Shown piece by piece: positions 25,374-35,633 of a DNA stretch of 64,000 nt. The notes beneath the pieces are model-generated. The model worked only from the letters and a program-made list of their open reading frames with translations, ran no database searches and was not told the origin of the DNA. Position numbers and translations under genes: made by a program. The stretch comes from Rhizobium oryzihabitans. GTDB taxonomy: Bacteria > Pseudomonadota > Alphaproteobacteria > Rhizobiales > Rhizobiaceae. Location of the stretch: positions 372,001 to 436,000 of the forward strand of contig NZ_CP048635.1 of assembly GCF_010669145.1 (NCBI RefSeq), written 5' to 3'. How positions within the stretch are numbered: the stretch's first letter is position 1; each line of letters begins with the position of its first letter.

Positions 25374-26627
25374 ATGACCAAAACCCTGAAATGCGACGTG
25401 CTGGTGATCGGCAGCGGCATTATCGGTTCCATGGCGGCGCTTTACCTGCAAAATGCCGGGCGCGAGGTCGTTCTTCTGGAGCGCGGCGAAATCGCCCGCG
25501 GTGCGAGTTCCGGCAATGCCGGCATCCTGGCCTTTCCGGCAATCATTCCCATTCCCGCTCCCGGCATCATGAAAAAGGCGCCGCGCTGGCTGTTCGACCC
25601 GCTCGGTCCTCTCAGCGTGCCGCCTGCCTATGCGGCGAAGATCGCGCCTTGGCTGTGGCGTTTCTGGCGCGCCAGCGCCGAGCGAAATTTCCGCTACGGC
25701 CTGAAGGCGCTCAGCGACATCAACCGGCTGGCGGCCACGGAAATGGCCCATGTCACCGCCATGCCGGAGCTTTCGCCCTTCGTGTCGAAGACCGGCACGC
25801 TCGATCTCTACGATAGCGAAACAAGCTTTAATGCCGCCCTCAAGGACTGGAATGAGAAGGAACAGGCCGGTTTCTCCTTTGAGCGCGTCGGCCGCGCCGA
25901 AATCGAGACGCTGCAGCCGGGTCTTGCGCCGCAGTTCCGTCATGCCATGTTCTCGCCGGACGGTCTGCAGGTCTCCGACCCTTACGATTTCACCCGTGCC
26001 ATTTTCGATCTGGTGATCGCCCGTGGGGCAAGCCTTCGCAAGGGCGAGGCCGAACGCATCGATGCCGTTGGTGAAAGCACGATCGTGACGCTGGAAAACG
26101 GCGACAAGATCGACGCTGACAAGGTGGTGATCGCCTGCGGCGCATGGTCGAAGAAACTTGCCGCCACGCTTGGCAACATCGTGACGCTGGAAACCGAGCG
26201 CGGTTATAACACCACCCTGCCTGCCGACGCCTTCAACGTTACGCGGCAGCTTTATTTCAACGACCATGGTTTCGTCGTGACGCCGCTCTCCTCCGGCATC
26301 CGCGTCGGCGGCGCTGTCGAACTTGGCGGGCTGGAGTTGAAACCGAATTTCAAACGCTCCGAAGCCATGCTCAAGAAGGCGGGACGTTTCCTGCCGGGCC
26401 TCAAGGTGGAAGGCGGCCGGCAATGGATGGGCTTTCGCCCGTCAATGCCGGACTGTCTTCCCGTCATAGGTACGGCGCGCGCCACGCCCTCCGTCATCTA
26501 CGCCTTCGGCCACGGCCATCTGGGACTGACGCAATCGGCAGCCACCGCCCGCCTCGTGACGCAACTCGCAAGTGGCGAAGAGACCGCGATCTCGGTTGAT
26601 CCCTTCCGTCCGGGGCGTTTTTCCTGA
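25374..26627 (+). CDS. FAD-dependent oxidoreductase, D-amino-acid dehydrogenase (DadA)-like
   Basis: A 417-residue DAO-fold flavoprotein. The N-terminal FAD-binding motif is VLVIGSGIIGSMAALYLQ, followed by LERGEIARGASSGNAGIL; the C-terminal GHGHLGLTQSAATARLV is the typical second FAD contact. DadA-type enzymes deaminate D-amino acids and pass electrons to the respiratory chain. GGAG lies six bases before the ATG. It is a single-gene unit ended by a strong hairpin. Closely related fold members oxidise sarcosine, glycine or hydroxyproline, so the substrate is open. Confidence 0.87.
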   Translation: MTKTLKCDVLVIGSGIIGSMAALYLQNAGREVVLLERGEIARGASSGNAGILAFPAIIPIPAPGIMKKAPRWLFDPLGPLSVPPAYAAKIAPWLWRFWRASAERNFRYGLKALSDINRLAATEMAHVTAMPELSPFVSKTGTLDLYDSETSFNAALKDWNEKEQAGFSFERVGRAEIETLQPGLAPQFRHAMFSPDGLQVSDPYDFTRAIFDLVIARGASLRKGEAERIDAVGESTIVTLENGDKIDADKVVIACGAWSKKLAATLGNIVTLETERGYNTTLPADAFNVTRQLYFNDHGFVVTPLSSGIRVGGAVELGGLELKPNFKRSEAMLKKAGRFLPGLKVEGGRQWMGFRPSMPDCLPVIGTARATPSVIYAFGHGHLGLTQSAATARLVTQLASGEETAISVDPFRPGRFS

Positions 26628-26657
26628 GCGTGGGGGATCCCGGCTAATGCCAGCTCG

Positions 26658-26684
26658 AGTGTTTCCGGTTTAAACGGAAACACT
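26658..26684. terminator. bidirectional terminator
   Basis: AGTGTTTCCG and CGGAAACACT form a perfect ten-pair stem around GTTTAAA. It lies 30 bases after the DadA-like gene and directly next to the stop codon of the convergent gene. A T-rich tail (GCTTTATTT) follows on the plus strand. Confidence 0.8.
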
Positions 26685-26687
26685 GCT

Positions 26688-27221
26688 TTATTTGACAGGC
26701 TGCATTGAATCTTCAGGGAACTTCACGTCAGCGAAGGCCGGATAGACCTTGCGCAGGATAGTCACCTGCTGCTGGTCGCTGACACGCAGCAAATACCAGT
26801 CTGCGTCATCGATCAGCGCCAGCGTGTGGGATTTCGCCTCGATCGTCTGGCCACCGGTTTCCATCACCGTTTTTGTCGGAATGAGCGCATAAGGCGTTCC
26901 GTCGGGCGTTTCCCCGACGCTGATCGCCCGTGTATCCATGGTGAATTCGGTTATCTTCACCGCCGCAAGCGCCATCTGCATCTGCGCCGTCAAGGCGCTG
27001 CGCAATTGGTCGACGGAAATACCCGCGTCGCCTGCAATGAACTCGAAGATTTTCGGCGGCACAGTCCTGCCGACGGTCTCGAAATCCTGCGTATTCAGCG
27101 CCGCGCTGAACCGTTCGATCTGCGTCTTGAGCTTGTCCTGCTCGGACGGCAGAAGATCGCGAGCCCAGGCATGATGCGACATCGCCGCCAGCAAGAGCAG
27201 ACAGGATAACAGGCGTCTCAT
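26688..27221 (-). CDS. exported protein of unknown function
   Basis: A 177-residue protein. The first 21 or so residues (MRRLLSCLLLLAAMSHHAWA) look like a Sec signal peptide. The mature part is mixed alpha/beta with no cysteine or catalytic motif that I recognise; it includes a helix region LKTQIERFSAALN and a strand-rich C-terminus such as AKSHTLALIDDADWYLLRV, reminiscent of small periplasmic NTF2-like domains, but this is only an impression. The ATG at 27221 follows AAAGGGAAA at good spacing; an ATG nine codons upstream lacks one. It is 48 bases downstream of the oxidase subunit IV gene in the same direction. Confidence 0.75.
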   Translation of the reverse strand: MRRLLSCLLLLAAMSHHAWARDLLPSEQDKLKTQIERFSAALNTQDFETVGRTVPPKIFEFIAGDAGISVDQLRSALTAQMQMALAAVKITEFTMDTRAISVGETPDGTPYALIPTKTVMETGGQTIEAKSHTLALIDDADWYLLRVSDQQQVTILRKVYPAFADVKFPEDSMQPVK

Positions 27222-27269
27222 GGCTTTCCCTTTCGGGTTGGCCGGCACCGCTCCACTATGTGGGGTGGT

Positions 27270-27494
27270 TCAGCGCAGCAGCACGAAGCCTGCGGCCGAA
27301 AGGAAGACAAAGACGATCAAGCCGCCAAGGAAACCGGCTGAGGTAAAGAAACCCGCGACCATGGCCAGCATCAGCACGCATACCAGCATCGTGCCATACT
27401 TCGTCATGGCCAGAAAAGCGTTATAGGTCTTTTCGTGCTCGCCGTAATTCATCTCGGCGCCAACTTCGACCGGACCCGTATGGTGTTCGCTCAT
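27270..27494 (-). CDS. aa3-type cytochrome c oxidase subunit IV
   Basis: A 74-residue single-helix protein. The polar N-terminus ends in EHEKTYNAFLAMTKYGT, the typical motif of the alphaproteobacterial subunit IV family, followed by hydrophobic segments to the C-terminus. It is a small accessory subunit of the aa3 terminal oxidase in the inner membrane. AAGGGGAAG lies just upstream of the ATG at 27494. The catalytic subunit genes are elsewhere. Confidence 0.88.
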   Translation of the reverse strand: MSEHHTGPVEVGAEMNYGEHEKTYNAFLAMTKYGTMLVCVLMLAMVAGFFTSAGFLGGLIVFVFLSAAGFVLLR

Positions 27495-27912
27495 TTCGCT
27501 TCCCCTTATGCTCCATCCGCAGCCCCGCCGCGCAAGACCATCATCCTGCAAACAATGGCGGGCTTATGCCGGATTCTCCATCCGCAGAGGTAACATGAAG
27601 TCATGCAGAAGCGCAATGGATCGTCAGCCACCCGATTGCCTTCCGTAACGTTGGAAAAGTAAAATTAATGCACTGCAAATTGGGCGCATCCTGTAGCGCG
27701 CCAGATAAAATCAGTGCACGATAAATCGTTACAGGGTGCATGCCGTACAGAATTCTTGGAGGAAGAATGACCGTTCGGAGTTGCTTTTCGAAAAGCTGTT
27801 CAATAAGCACCCGCAAACAAGAAAAAATCGGACTTGCCGGTCGAAATGGCAAATAAAACGCCGATAAAAAAGCCGCGGTCCGGACCTTGGATCTGGTCCT
27901 GAGGAGGGGAAA
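27495..27912. other. intergenic region upstream of the TRAP transporter
   Basis: About 420 bases, AT-rich from 27650 onwards. It must contain promoters for the oxidase subunit (minus) and the TRAP genes (plus). A pair of inverted seven-mers, TGCACTG at 27670-27676 and CAGTGCA at 27713-27719, could be a bipartite operator. Short open frames here have no family resemblance and are not called. Confidence 0.4.
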
Positions 27913-28482
27913 GTGAAGTTTTTATTGGGAATAAGCCGGGCCGTCGACACGGTCACCACGGTTATCGGCCAATCTGTGTCCTGGTTATTGCTGGCCGCAG
28001 TGCTGATCAGCGCCACCAATGCGGTGGTGCGCAAGATGTTCGACATGTCGTCGAATGCTTGGCTCGAAGTTCAATGGTATCTTTACGGCACCGTTTTCAT
28101 GCTGGCGGCAGCTTACGCGCTCCTCAAGAACGAGCATGTGAGGATCGACATACTGTCGTCCACGTGGTCGAAGCGCACGCGCGATATCGTCGACTTTGTC
28201 CTCCATATCATTTTCCTCGTTCCTTTCGCCGGTCTGATGACCTATCTCGCCTGGCCATGGTTCTGGAATTCCTTCAATTCTGGAGAAATGTCGTCCAATG
28301 CCGGCGGCCTTATCATCTGGCCCGCCAAGTTTGTCGTCCTTTTGGGCTTTGCCCTGCTTCTCGTCCAGGCATTCTCGGAAATAATCAAGCGTTATGCGGT
28401 GATTGCTGGATATATTGCCGATCCCCGTGAGACGGTACTGTCGGAATCCGAAGCAGAAACCAACGGAACGGCAGGAAACTGA
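27913..28482 (+). CDS. TRAP transporter small permease (DctQ type)
   Basis: A 189-residue protein with four membrane helices and the family motif NAWLEVQWYLYGTVFMLAAA, as in TRAP small subunits of the alpha-keto acid/mannitol type. It stabilises the large permease and couples it to the binding protein. The start is a GTG preceded by GAGGAGGGG. The large permease gene begins two bases after its stop. Confidence 0.92.
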   Translation: MKFLLGISRAVDTVTTVIGQSVSWLLLAAVLISATNAVVRKMFDMSSNAWLEVQWYLYGTVFMLAAAYALLKNEHVRIDILSSTWSKRTRDIVDFVLHIIFLVPFAGLMTYLAWPWFWNSFNSGEMSSNAGGLIIWPAKFVVLLGFALLLVQAFSEIIKRYAVIAGYIADPRETVLSESEAETNGTAGN

Positions 28483-28483
28483 C

Positions 28484-30334
28484 ATGATAGATCTGATTGC
28501 GCATAACCTGCCGCTGGTCATGTTCAGCAGCGTGATGCTGATGCTCTTGCTGGGCTATCCCGTCGCCTTTACGCTCGCCGCCGGCGGCCTCATCTATTTC
28601 GTACTGGGCGTGGAACTATCGTGGATTTCCCCGGAAATCCGACTGTTCTGGCCGCTATTGCAATCCCATCCCGAACGCATCTACGGGATCATGTACAACG
28701 ACACCCTGCTGTCCATCCCGTTCTTCACATTCATGGGCATCATTCTCGAGCGCTCCCGCATGGCCGAAGATCTCCTCGATACGATCGGTCAGCTTTTCGG
28801 CCCTATTCGTGGCGGTCTCGCTTATGCGGTCATTCTTGTCGGCGCTCTGCTGGGCGCCACCACCGGCGTCGTAGCGGCTTCCGTCATGGCCATGGGCCTC
28901 ATTTCGCTGCCGATCATGATGCGTTATGGTTATAATCGCCCCCTCGTCGCAGGCACCATTGCCGCTTCGGGCACTCTTGCGCAGATCGTTCCGCCCTCTC
29001 TGGTTCTGATCGTCATGGCGGACCAGCTCGGCCGCTCCGTCGGCGATATGTATGTCGGCGCGCTTTACCCCGCGCTTATGATCGTGGCGGCCTATTGCGC
29101 ATATATCTTTGCGATCTCTATCTTCAAACCGTCACTCGTGCCCGCCCTTCCGAAGGAGGCCCGCACGCTTGGCAACGGCATTACCTCGCTTTTCGTGATG
29201 ATCGCCATTTCGATAGCGCTATATTTCCTGGGCATGCACGTCCTCTTCTCCGGCATAAAAAGCCCTGAATGGCAGCTGGTCGCCGCGCTCGCCTTTGCCG
29301 TGGTCGCGGTTTATCTCGTCGCCCTTTTTAATAGCGCGGCAAGTACCAAGATCATTTCGCGCCTGGCTGAACAGGTCATCATCGTTCTGGTGCCGCCTCT
29401 GGCACTTATCTTTCTCGTTCTCGGCACAATCTTCCTCGGCATCGCCACACCGACCGAAGGCGGCGCGATGGGCGCAACCGGAGCACTGATCCTGGCGCTC
29501 GCCAAGGGCAGACTCTCCATTGCAACAGTCAAAAATGCGCTGGACGCGACAACGAAGCTTTCCGCCTTCGTCATGATGATCCTCATCGGCGCCCGCGTTT
29601 TCGGCCTCACCTTCTACGGCATCAATGGCAATGTCTGGATCGAAGAACTGCTGCTTGCCCTGCCCGGCGGGGAGTACGGCTTCCTGATCGTGGTCACGAT
29701 CATTATTTTCATTCTTGGCTGCTTTCTGGATTTCTTCGAGATCGCCTTCATCATGGTGCCGTTGTTGGCGCCGGTGGCAGACAAGCTCGGGATCGATCTG
29801 GTCTGGTTCGGCATCATTCTCGGCATCAACCTGCAAACCTCGTTCCTGACGCCCCCCTTCGGGTTTTCGCTATTCTTCCTGCGCTCCATCGCTCCGAACT
29901 CGACATGGGTGGACAAGGTGACGGGTAAAAAGATGCCCGGCGTGAAAACAACGGAAATCTATAAGGGGGTATTTCCCTATATCGTCATCCAGTTCGTGAT
30001 GATCCTTGTGGTCATAGCGTTTCCCGGCCTAGTGATGAACTACAAGAGCAGCCACACCAGCGTCGATCCCAGTACGATCAAGATCGAGATACCCGGCGGC
30101 CCAGGAAGCGGCGGCTTGTCCCTGCCGCCTCTCGGCGGCGGCGCTTCTCCGCAGCAGCCGTCCATCGGACTGCCGCCGCTCAACCTTGGCGGGCCGTCAC
30201 CCACAACGCCAGGTCAGGAAAGTCAGCCACCGGCCCCGCAGCCGGCGCTCGGTCTGCCACCCCTTAATTTGGGTGGACCGCAACCGGAGAACACCCAGCC
30301 CGATCTTGGCCAACCGCCCAAGATCGGACCGTAA
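28484..30334 (+). CDS. TRAP transporter large permease (DctM type) with proline/glycine-rich tail
   Basis: A 616-residue integral membrane protein with about 12-13 helices. Conserved DctM parts are visible: LLGYPVAFTLAAGG, SVMAMGLISLPIMMRYGY, GTIFLGIATPTEGGAMGA, and QTSFLTPPFGFSLFFLR. It uses a sodium or proton gradient to move the solute delivered by the binding protein. The usual domain ends near residue 535. The last 80 residues are a low-complexity tail with the repeated nonamer LPPLNLGGP (twice) and related LPPLGGG, which is unusual for the family. The ATG at 28484 is chosen for homology. The binding-protein gene is convergent just downstream. Confidence 0.93.
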   Translation: MIDLIAHNLPLVMFSSVMLMLLLGYPVAFTLAAGGLIYFVLGVELSWISPEIRLFWPLLQSHPERIYGIMYNDTLLSIPFFTFMGIILERSRMAEDLLDTIGQLFGPIRGGLAYAVILVGALLGATTGVVAASVMAMGLISLPIMMRYGYNRPLVAGTIAASGTLAQIVPPSLVLIVMADQLGRSVGDMYVGALYPALMIVAAYCAYIFAISIFKPSLVPALPKEARTLGNGITSLFVMIAISIALYFLGMHVLFSGIKSPEWQLVAALAFAVVAVYLVALFNSAASTKIISRLAEQVIIVLVPPLALIFLVLGTIFLGIATPTEGGAMGATGALILALAKGRLSIATVKNALDATTKLSAFVMMILIGARVFGLTFYGINGNVWIEELLLALPGGEYGFLIVVTIIIFILGCFLDFFEIAFIMVPLLAPVADKLGIDLVWFGIILGINLQTSFLTPPFGFSLFFLRSIAPNSTWVDKVTGKKMPGVKTTEIYKGVFPYIVIQFVMILVVIAFPGLVMNYKSSHTSVDPSTIKIEIPGGPGSGGLSLPPLGGGASPQQPSIGLPPLNLGGPSPTTPGQESQPPAPQPALGLPPLNLGGPQPENTQPDLGQPPKIGP

Positions 30335-30468
30335 CGGCATAGCGCAGCGTTGATCCGGGAGATCGGCCCGGCAGCGCTGCGCTTTCCCAATGCCCCGCAA
30401 TGAATTCGCAACCAGTTGCACATTCATCCGGAGGCCTCGCGGCCCTGAAATCATTGCTGCAAACACAC

Positions 30469-30504
30469 AAAAAGCCCCCGAGTCCGAAGCTTCGGGGGCT
30501 TTTT
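30469..30504. terminator. bidirectional Rho-independent terminator
   Basis: AAAAAGCCCCCGA and TCGGGGGCTTTTT are exact complements around a short loop, giving a GC stem flanked by A- and T-runs that terminates both strands. It separates the TRAP permease genes from the convergent binding-protein gene. Confidence 0.95.
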
Positions 30505-30528
30505 GCCGGTCCGCCTTTTACCGAAAGA

Positions 30529-31626
<1,098 letters not shown>

Positions 31627-31931
31627 CTATATCCTCCCAGATATGAACGCTGCCCGCAGCTTTGAATTCCCCTCTTTGCTGTTCAGGCATCGCAGCAAAG
31701 TAAGCACGGTTACCGCCCGGCTGACAAGCACCCGCGCCAAGAATTAACCGCACACAAACCGGCCTTTTGGAGAAATTTCCGGAAGTCTCCTCTCTATTTT
31801 ATTTGCAACTGAAATATCACGACCCCGCCTTATACTTTAGGCGCATACATTGCCGACAGAACGCAAAAGGCATGCTTGACTTGGCCCGCCGGCAGTCGCA
31901 CAAATTTTTGGAGATTCGCCCCGGAGCCACC
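31627..31931. other. divergent intergenic region
   Basis: About 305 bases between the TRAP binding protein (minus) and the amidotransferase-like hydrolase (plus). CTTGAC at 31875-31880 matches the rhizobial -35 box and would suit the plus-strand gene, but a good -10 is not clear at the right distance. The open frame extending upstream from the hydrolase through this region has no family character and was not included. Confidence 0.35.
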
Positions 31932-32687
31932 ATGCCAAAACCGATTATCGCCGTTCCCGCCGACATCCGGCATTTCACCGGAGCCGACTGGCACGCGGCG
32001 CAGAACCAGTATCTTGCCGCCGCGTTGAAGGTGGCGGGCGTCATGTCCTTCATCATTCCGGCCTTCGAGGACGGCAACGAGGTGGACGCCATCCTCGACC
32101 GTGTGGACGGCCTGCTCATCTCCGGTTCCGCCACCAATGTGCACCCTTCCCTTTACGGAAAGGAAGCGCAGGATAGCGACGGCCCCTTCGATCAGGCCCG
32201 TGACGCCACCAGCCTGCCGCTGATCCGTCGCGCCATCGAACGCGGCATTCCAATGCTCGCCATCTGTCGCGGCATTCAGGAGCTGAACGTGGCGCTGGGC
32301 GGCACGCTTGCTTCCGAAATTCAGGAACAGCCCGGCATCTGGGACCATCGCAAGCCGGAACATGACGACCGCGACGTGGCCTTCGCGATCCGCCAGCCGG
32401 TGCATGTGCGCGAAGGCTCCTGCATTGCGCAGCATCTCGGCATGTCGGGTGAAATACAGATCAATTCACTGCACCGGCAGGCAATTGCTGAAACGGCGCC
32501 ACGCCTGCAGGTGGAGGCAACCGCAGCGGACGGCACGATCGAGGCCGTTTCGGTCATTGACGCCAAGGGTTTCGCCGTCGGCGTGCAATGGCATCCGGAA
32601 TATTGGGCCGAGACGGACGCGCCGTCTCGCGCTTTGTTCGAAGCCTTCGGCAAGGCCGTTCACGAATACCGAAACAGCAAGGCCTGA
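31932..32687 (+). CDS. gamma-glutamyl-gamma-aminobutyrate hydrolase (PuuD-like, peptidase C26)
   Basis: A 251-residue class I glutamine amidotransferase-fold hydrolase. The nucleophile elbow is LAICRGIQELNVALGG with Cys112; the partner residues are His221 and Glu223 in QWHPEYW. PuuD-type enzymes release GABA from gamma-glutamyl-GABA in putrescine breakdown, but other puu genes are absent here, so related gamma-glutamyl amides are equally possible. The ATG at 31932 begins the conserved first strand (KPIIAVPAD). Monocistronic. Confidence 0.88.
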   Translation: MPKPIIAVPADIRHFTGADWHAAQNQYLAAALKVAGVMSFIIPAFEDGNEVDAILDRVDGLLISGSATNVHPSLYGKEAQDSDGPFDQARDATSLPLIRRAIERGIPMLAICRGIQELNVALGGTLASEIQEQPGIWDHRKPEHDDRDVAFAIRQPVHVREGSCIAQHLGMSGEIQINSLHRQAIAETAPRLQVEATAADGTIEAVSVIDAKGFAVGVQWHPEYWAETDAPSRALFEAFGKAVHEYRNSKA

Positions 32688-32737
32688 GAGCGTCCGCCCT
32701 GCACCTCAACGCAAATCAGCTCCTTCTCGCAGGACAT

Positions 32738-32767
32738 AAAAAAGGGGCAAGCATGGAAGCTTGCCCC
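32738..32767 (-). terminator. Rho-independent terminator of the ribose-type operon
   Basis: On the minus strand GGGGCAAGC and GCTTGCCCC pair over a six-base loop and are followed directly by TTTTTT. It starts 21 bases after the permease stop codon and ends the transcript of the ABC operon encoded from 36563 down. Confidence 0.93.
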
Positions 32768-32787
32768 AAGTCCGGGAGGAGGAGTGT

Positions 32788-33819
32788 TCAGCGCTTTGCG
32801 CGTTTCTTCTGGCGGTAGACGTCGGCAACGACGGCAGCCACGATGATGAGACCCTTGACGATCTCCTGGTAGTAGGCGTCGACCCTGAGGAATGTGAAAC
32901 CGGACGTCATGACACCGAGAATGATGGTGCCGATCACCGTTCCGGTAATGCGGCCCGCACCACCGGCGAGCGACGTGCCGCCGATCACGGCCGCTGCGAT
33001 GGCGTCCAGTTCATACATCACGCCCATGCCGGCCTGCGCCGTCTGCGCGCGGGCAGCGGTGACGATGCCGGCAAGACCGGCGAGCATGCCGGCAATGGCA
33101 TAGACCTTGATCAGATGCGCCTCGATGTTGATACCGGAAACGCGGGCTGCCTGCTGGTTGGCGCCAATCGCATAGGTGAACTTGCCATAGCGCGTATAAC
33201 GAAGCGCAATATGGAAGATGACGGCGACGGCGAGAAATACCACGACAGGCCAGACACCCGTGCCGATGAAGGTGAAACCGTCGGTCAGACCGGAAATCGG
33301 CTGGCCCTTCGTGTACCATTTGGAAAGGCCACGCGCCGTCACCATCATGCCAAGCGTCGCAATGAAGGGCGGGATCTTGGTGCGGGCGATAAGCTGTCCG
33401 TTGATGAACCCGGCCAAAGCCCCGGCCAATATGCCGACAGCCAGCGGTACGAAGAAAGGCAGATCTGTGAGGCCCGGATAAAGGGCGCGCGGCCATGTCG
33501 AGGACTGCGCGACGCTGGCGGATAACATTGCCGTCAGGCCGACGACCGACCCGGAGGACAGATCGATGCCGCCGGTGATGATGACCTGCGTGACGCCGAC
33601 CGCAATGATGCCGATGACCGACACCTGCAGGATCATGATCGTCAGGCGCTGCTGGTTCATCAGAAAGCTCTGGCCGATGAAAATCCAGCCGAGCAGCTCG
33701 TAAACCAGCGCGATGCCGATCAAGATGAAAAATATATTCGCTTCCGGTGGAATGCGCCTATGCGGCTTGCGTCCGGATTTTGCGTCCAACTCTGCGTTGG
33801 CGGCGGCGTTCGTATTCAT
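32788..33819 (-). CDS. ribose/inositol-type ABC transporter permease (RbsC-like)
   Basis: A 343-residue permease with eight to ten helices after a basic N-terminus. Conserved CUT2 motifs are ITGGIDLSSGSVVGLTAM, GFINGQLIARTKIPPFIATLGMM and AAVIGGTSLAGGAGRI, followed by GTIILGVMTSGF. It is the last gene of the binding protein-ATPase-permease set, 33 bases after the ATPase, and has GAGGAGG before its ATG. One permease normally forms the homodimeric channel in this family. Confidence 0.93.
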   Translation of the reverse strand: MNTNAAANAELDAKSGRKPHRRIPPEANIFFILIGIALVYELLGWIFIGQSFLMNQQRLTIMILQVSVIGIIAVGVTQVIITGGIDLSSGSVVGLTAMLSASVAQSSTWPRALYPGLTDLPFFVPLAVGILAGALAGFINGQLIARTKIPPFIATLGMMVTARGLSKWYTKGQPISGLTDGFTFIGTGVWPVVVFLAVAVIFHIALRYTRYGKFTYAIGANQQAARVSGINIEAHLIKVYAIAGMLAGLAGIVTAARAQTAQAGMGVMYELDAIAAAVIGGTSLAGGAGRITGTVIGTIILGVMTSGFTFLRVDAYYQEIVKGLIIVAAVVADVYRQKKRAKR

Positions 33820-33852
33820 TGCGTGTTCCTCCTCGAGAAATCCCGGCGCGCC

Positions 33853-35394
33853 TCACCGCGATGCGAGATCCATCACTTTCACCTGTGTGGCTTCACTTCT
33901 ATCAAGGAAGCCCGTCACCCGACCTTCATGCATGACCATGATGCGGTCGCTCATTCCCAGAACCTCCGGCATTTCGGAGGAAATCATGATGACGGCGACG
34001 CCCTGACGCGCCATCTCGCCAACCAGCTTGTGAATTTCAGCCTTCGCCCCGACATCGATGCCGCGCGTCGGCTCGTCCAGAATAAGAATGCGCGGCTTGG
34101 TCAGCATCCAGCGACCGATCAGCACCTTCTGCTGATTGCCGCCAGAGAGATTTTCGATACGCTCGTAAAGATGCGGGGTCTTGACCCTGAGCTTGCGGCA
34201 CATGTCTTCGCAGGCTTCCGAAAGCGCATTTTCCTTCACGAAGCCATTGGCGACATATTTGTCCTGCAGCACGGCGATCTGCATGTTCTCCAGAATATTC
34301 AGGATCAGCAGACACCCGGTATCCTTACGGTCTTCCGTCAGGAACGCCATGCGGTGGCGGATCGCCTCGGTCGGGCTTGTGATCGAAACCTGCTTTCCGT
34401 CGATTGCAACCGTGCCCGACGAAGCCGGCGTCACACCGAACACCGTTTCCGCCACATTGGAACGGCCGGAGCCGACGAGGCCTGCGACGCCGAGGATTTC
34501 ACCGGCGCGGACATCGAAAGAAACGTCGTGGAACACGCCGTCGAGCGTCAGGTTCTTGACCGACAGCACCACGTCGCCGATCGGAACCTCTTCCTTCGGA
34601 AACATCTGCGTGATTTCGCGGCCCACCATCATGCGGATGATGTCGTCACGCGTCACATCGGTGGAAGCGTGGGTGCCGATATACTTGCCGTCGCGGAAGA
34701 CGGAAAACTCGTCGGCGATCTCAAACAGCTCGTTCATCTTGTGGGTGATGTAGACGATGCCGATACCGCGTTCCCTGAGATCCCGGATGATGCGGAAAAG
34801 ATGCTCGACCTCACGCTCCGTCAGCGCCGATGTCGGTTCGTCCATGATGAGAACGTCGGAATCGTAGGAAACCGCCTTGGCGATCTCGACCATCTGGCGG
34901 CTTGCGACCGACAATTCGCCGACGCGCGTTTCCGGATCGAGATCGATGCCGAGCCTTTCCAGCAGCGTCTCCGTGCGGCGATACATTTCACCATGGTCGA
35001 TGAAGCCCAGCCGGTTTTTCGGCTCGCGGCGGATCCAGATGTTTTCCGCGACAGTCATATAGGCCATCAGGTTGAGTTCCTGATGGATCATCGCAATACC
35101 GTTTTCGAGCGCGTCGAGCGGTGAATCGAGGCGTATGGCAGCCCCCTTCAGGCGAATTTCACCGACATCGGGCTGATAGATACCCGCGAGGATCTTCATC
35201 AGCGTCGATTTGCCGGCGCCATTCTCGCCCATCAGCGCGTGCACGGTGCCGCGCTTGAGGTGGAACGAAACGTCATCAAGCGCGACGACGCCGGGAAATT
35301 CCTTGCGAATACCGTCCGCGGCGAGAAGAAATTCTGCATTCGGCACGGCGCCGCTGGCACGCACGGCGGCCATTGTCGATGGACTGACGACCAT
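33853..35394 (-). CDS. ribose/inositol-type ABC transporter ATPase, two fused domains (RbsA-like)
   Basis: A 513-residue protein of two nucleotide-binding domains. The first has Walker [10 protein letters not shown], a degenerate signature [14 protein letters not shown] and MDEPTSALT; the second has a degenerate loop [14 protein letters not shown], signature [15 protein letters not shown] and [13 protein letters not shown]. This asymmetry is normal for CUT2 ATPases. The ATG at 35394 has GGAGGG just upstream and yields the family's usual length; an earlier in-frame start would add 16 residues. A hairpin lies between this gene and the binding-protein gene. Confidence 0.93.
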   Translation of the reverse strand: MVVSPSTMAAVRASGAVPNAEFLLAADGIRKEFPGVVALDDVSFHLKRGTVHALMGENGAGKSTLMKILAGIYQPDVGEIRLKGAAIRLDSPLDALENGIAMIHQELNLMAYMTVAENIWIRREPKNRLGFIDHGEMYRRTETLLERLGIDLDPETRVGELSVASRQMVEIAKAVSYDSDVLIMDEPTSALTEREVEHLFRIIRDLRERGIGIVYITHKMNELFEIADEFSVFRDGKYIGTHASTDVTRDDIIRMMVGREITQMFPKEEVPIGDVVLSVKNLTLDGVFHDVSFDVRAGEILGVAGLVGSGRSNVAETVFGVTPASSGTVAIDGKQVSITSPTEAIRHRMAFLTEDRKDTGCLLILNILENMQIAVLQDKYVANGFVKENALSEACEDMCRKLRVKTPHLYERIENLSGGNQQKVLIGRWMLTKPRILILDEPTRGIDVGAKAEIHKLVGEMARQGVAVIMISSEMPEVLGMSDRIMVMHEGRVTGFLDRSEATQVKVMDLASR

Positions 35395-35577
35395 CTCACC
35401 CTCCACAATAGACAAAAATGACCGGAGAAATGGCTCTGCCAAACGGCGTCCGTTTTCCGGGGAGGCTTACAGCGCCGTGTCGGTTATGACACCAAAGGCG
35501 CTGTAACACTTTGAATTTACTGAAATTCTATTACTCTACCCTGGCCCGGAGCATAAAGCTCCGCTAGCCGTCCAGAT

Positions 35578-35622
35578 CCGGCATTTGCTTCCGAGATTGA
35601 TTTAAACGGTGGCAAATGCCGG
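35578..35622 (-). terminator. intercistronic inverted repeat after the binding-protein gene
   Basis: Arms CCGGCATTTGC (35578-35588) and GCAAATGCCGG (35612-35622) are exact complements separated by 23 bases, starting 11 bases after the binding-protein stop. There is no T-run, so it fits an mRNA-protecting hairpin that raises binding protein relative to the ATPase and permease. Confidence 0.6.
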
Positions 35623-35633
35623 AACCGGTTTCG

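Noticed and set aside
31767..31931. 55-residue N-terminal extension of the PuuD-like hydrolase
   Set aside because: The family starts at the KPIIAVPAD strand; the extension lies in promoter-like sequence.
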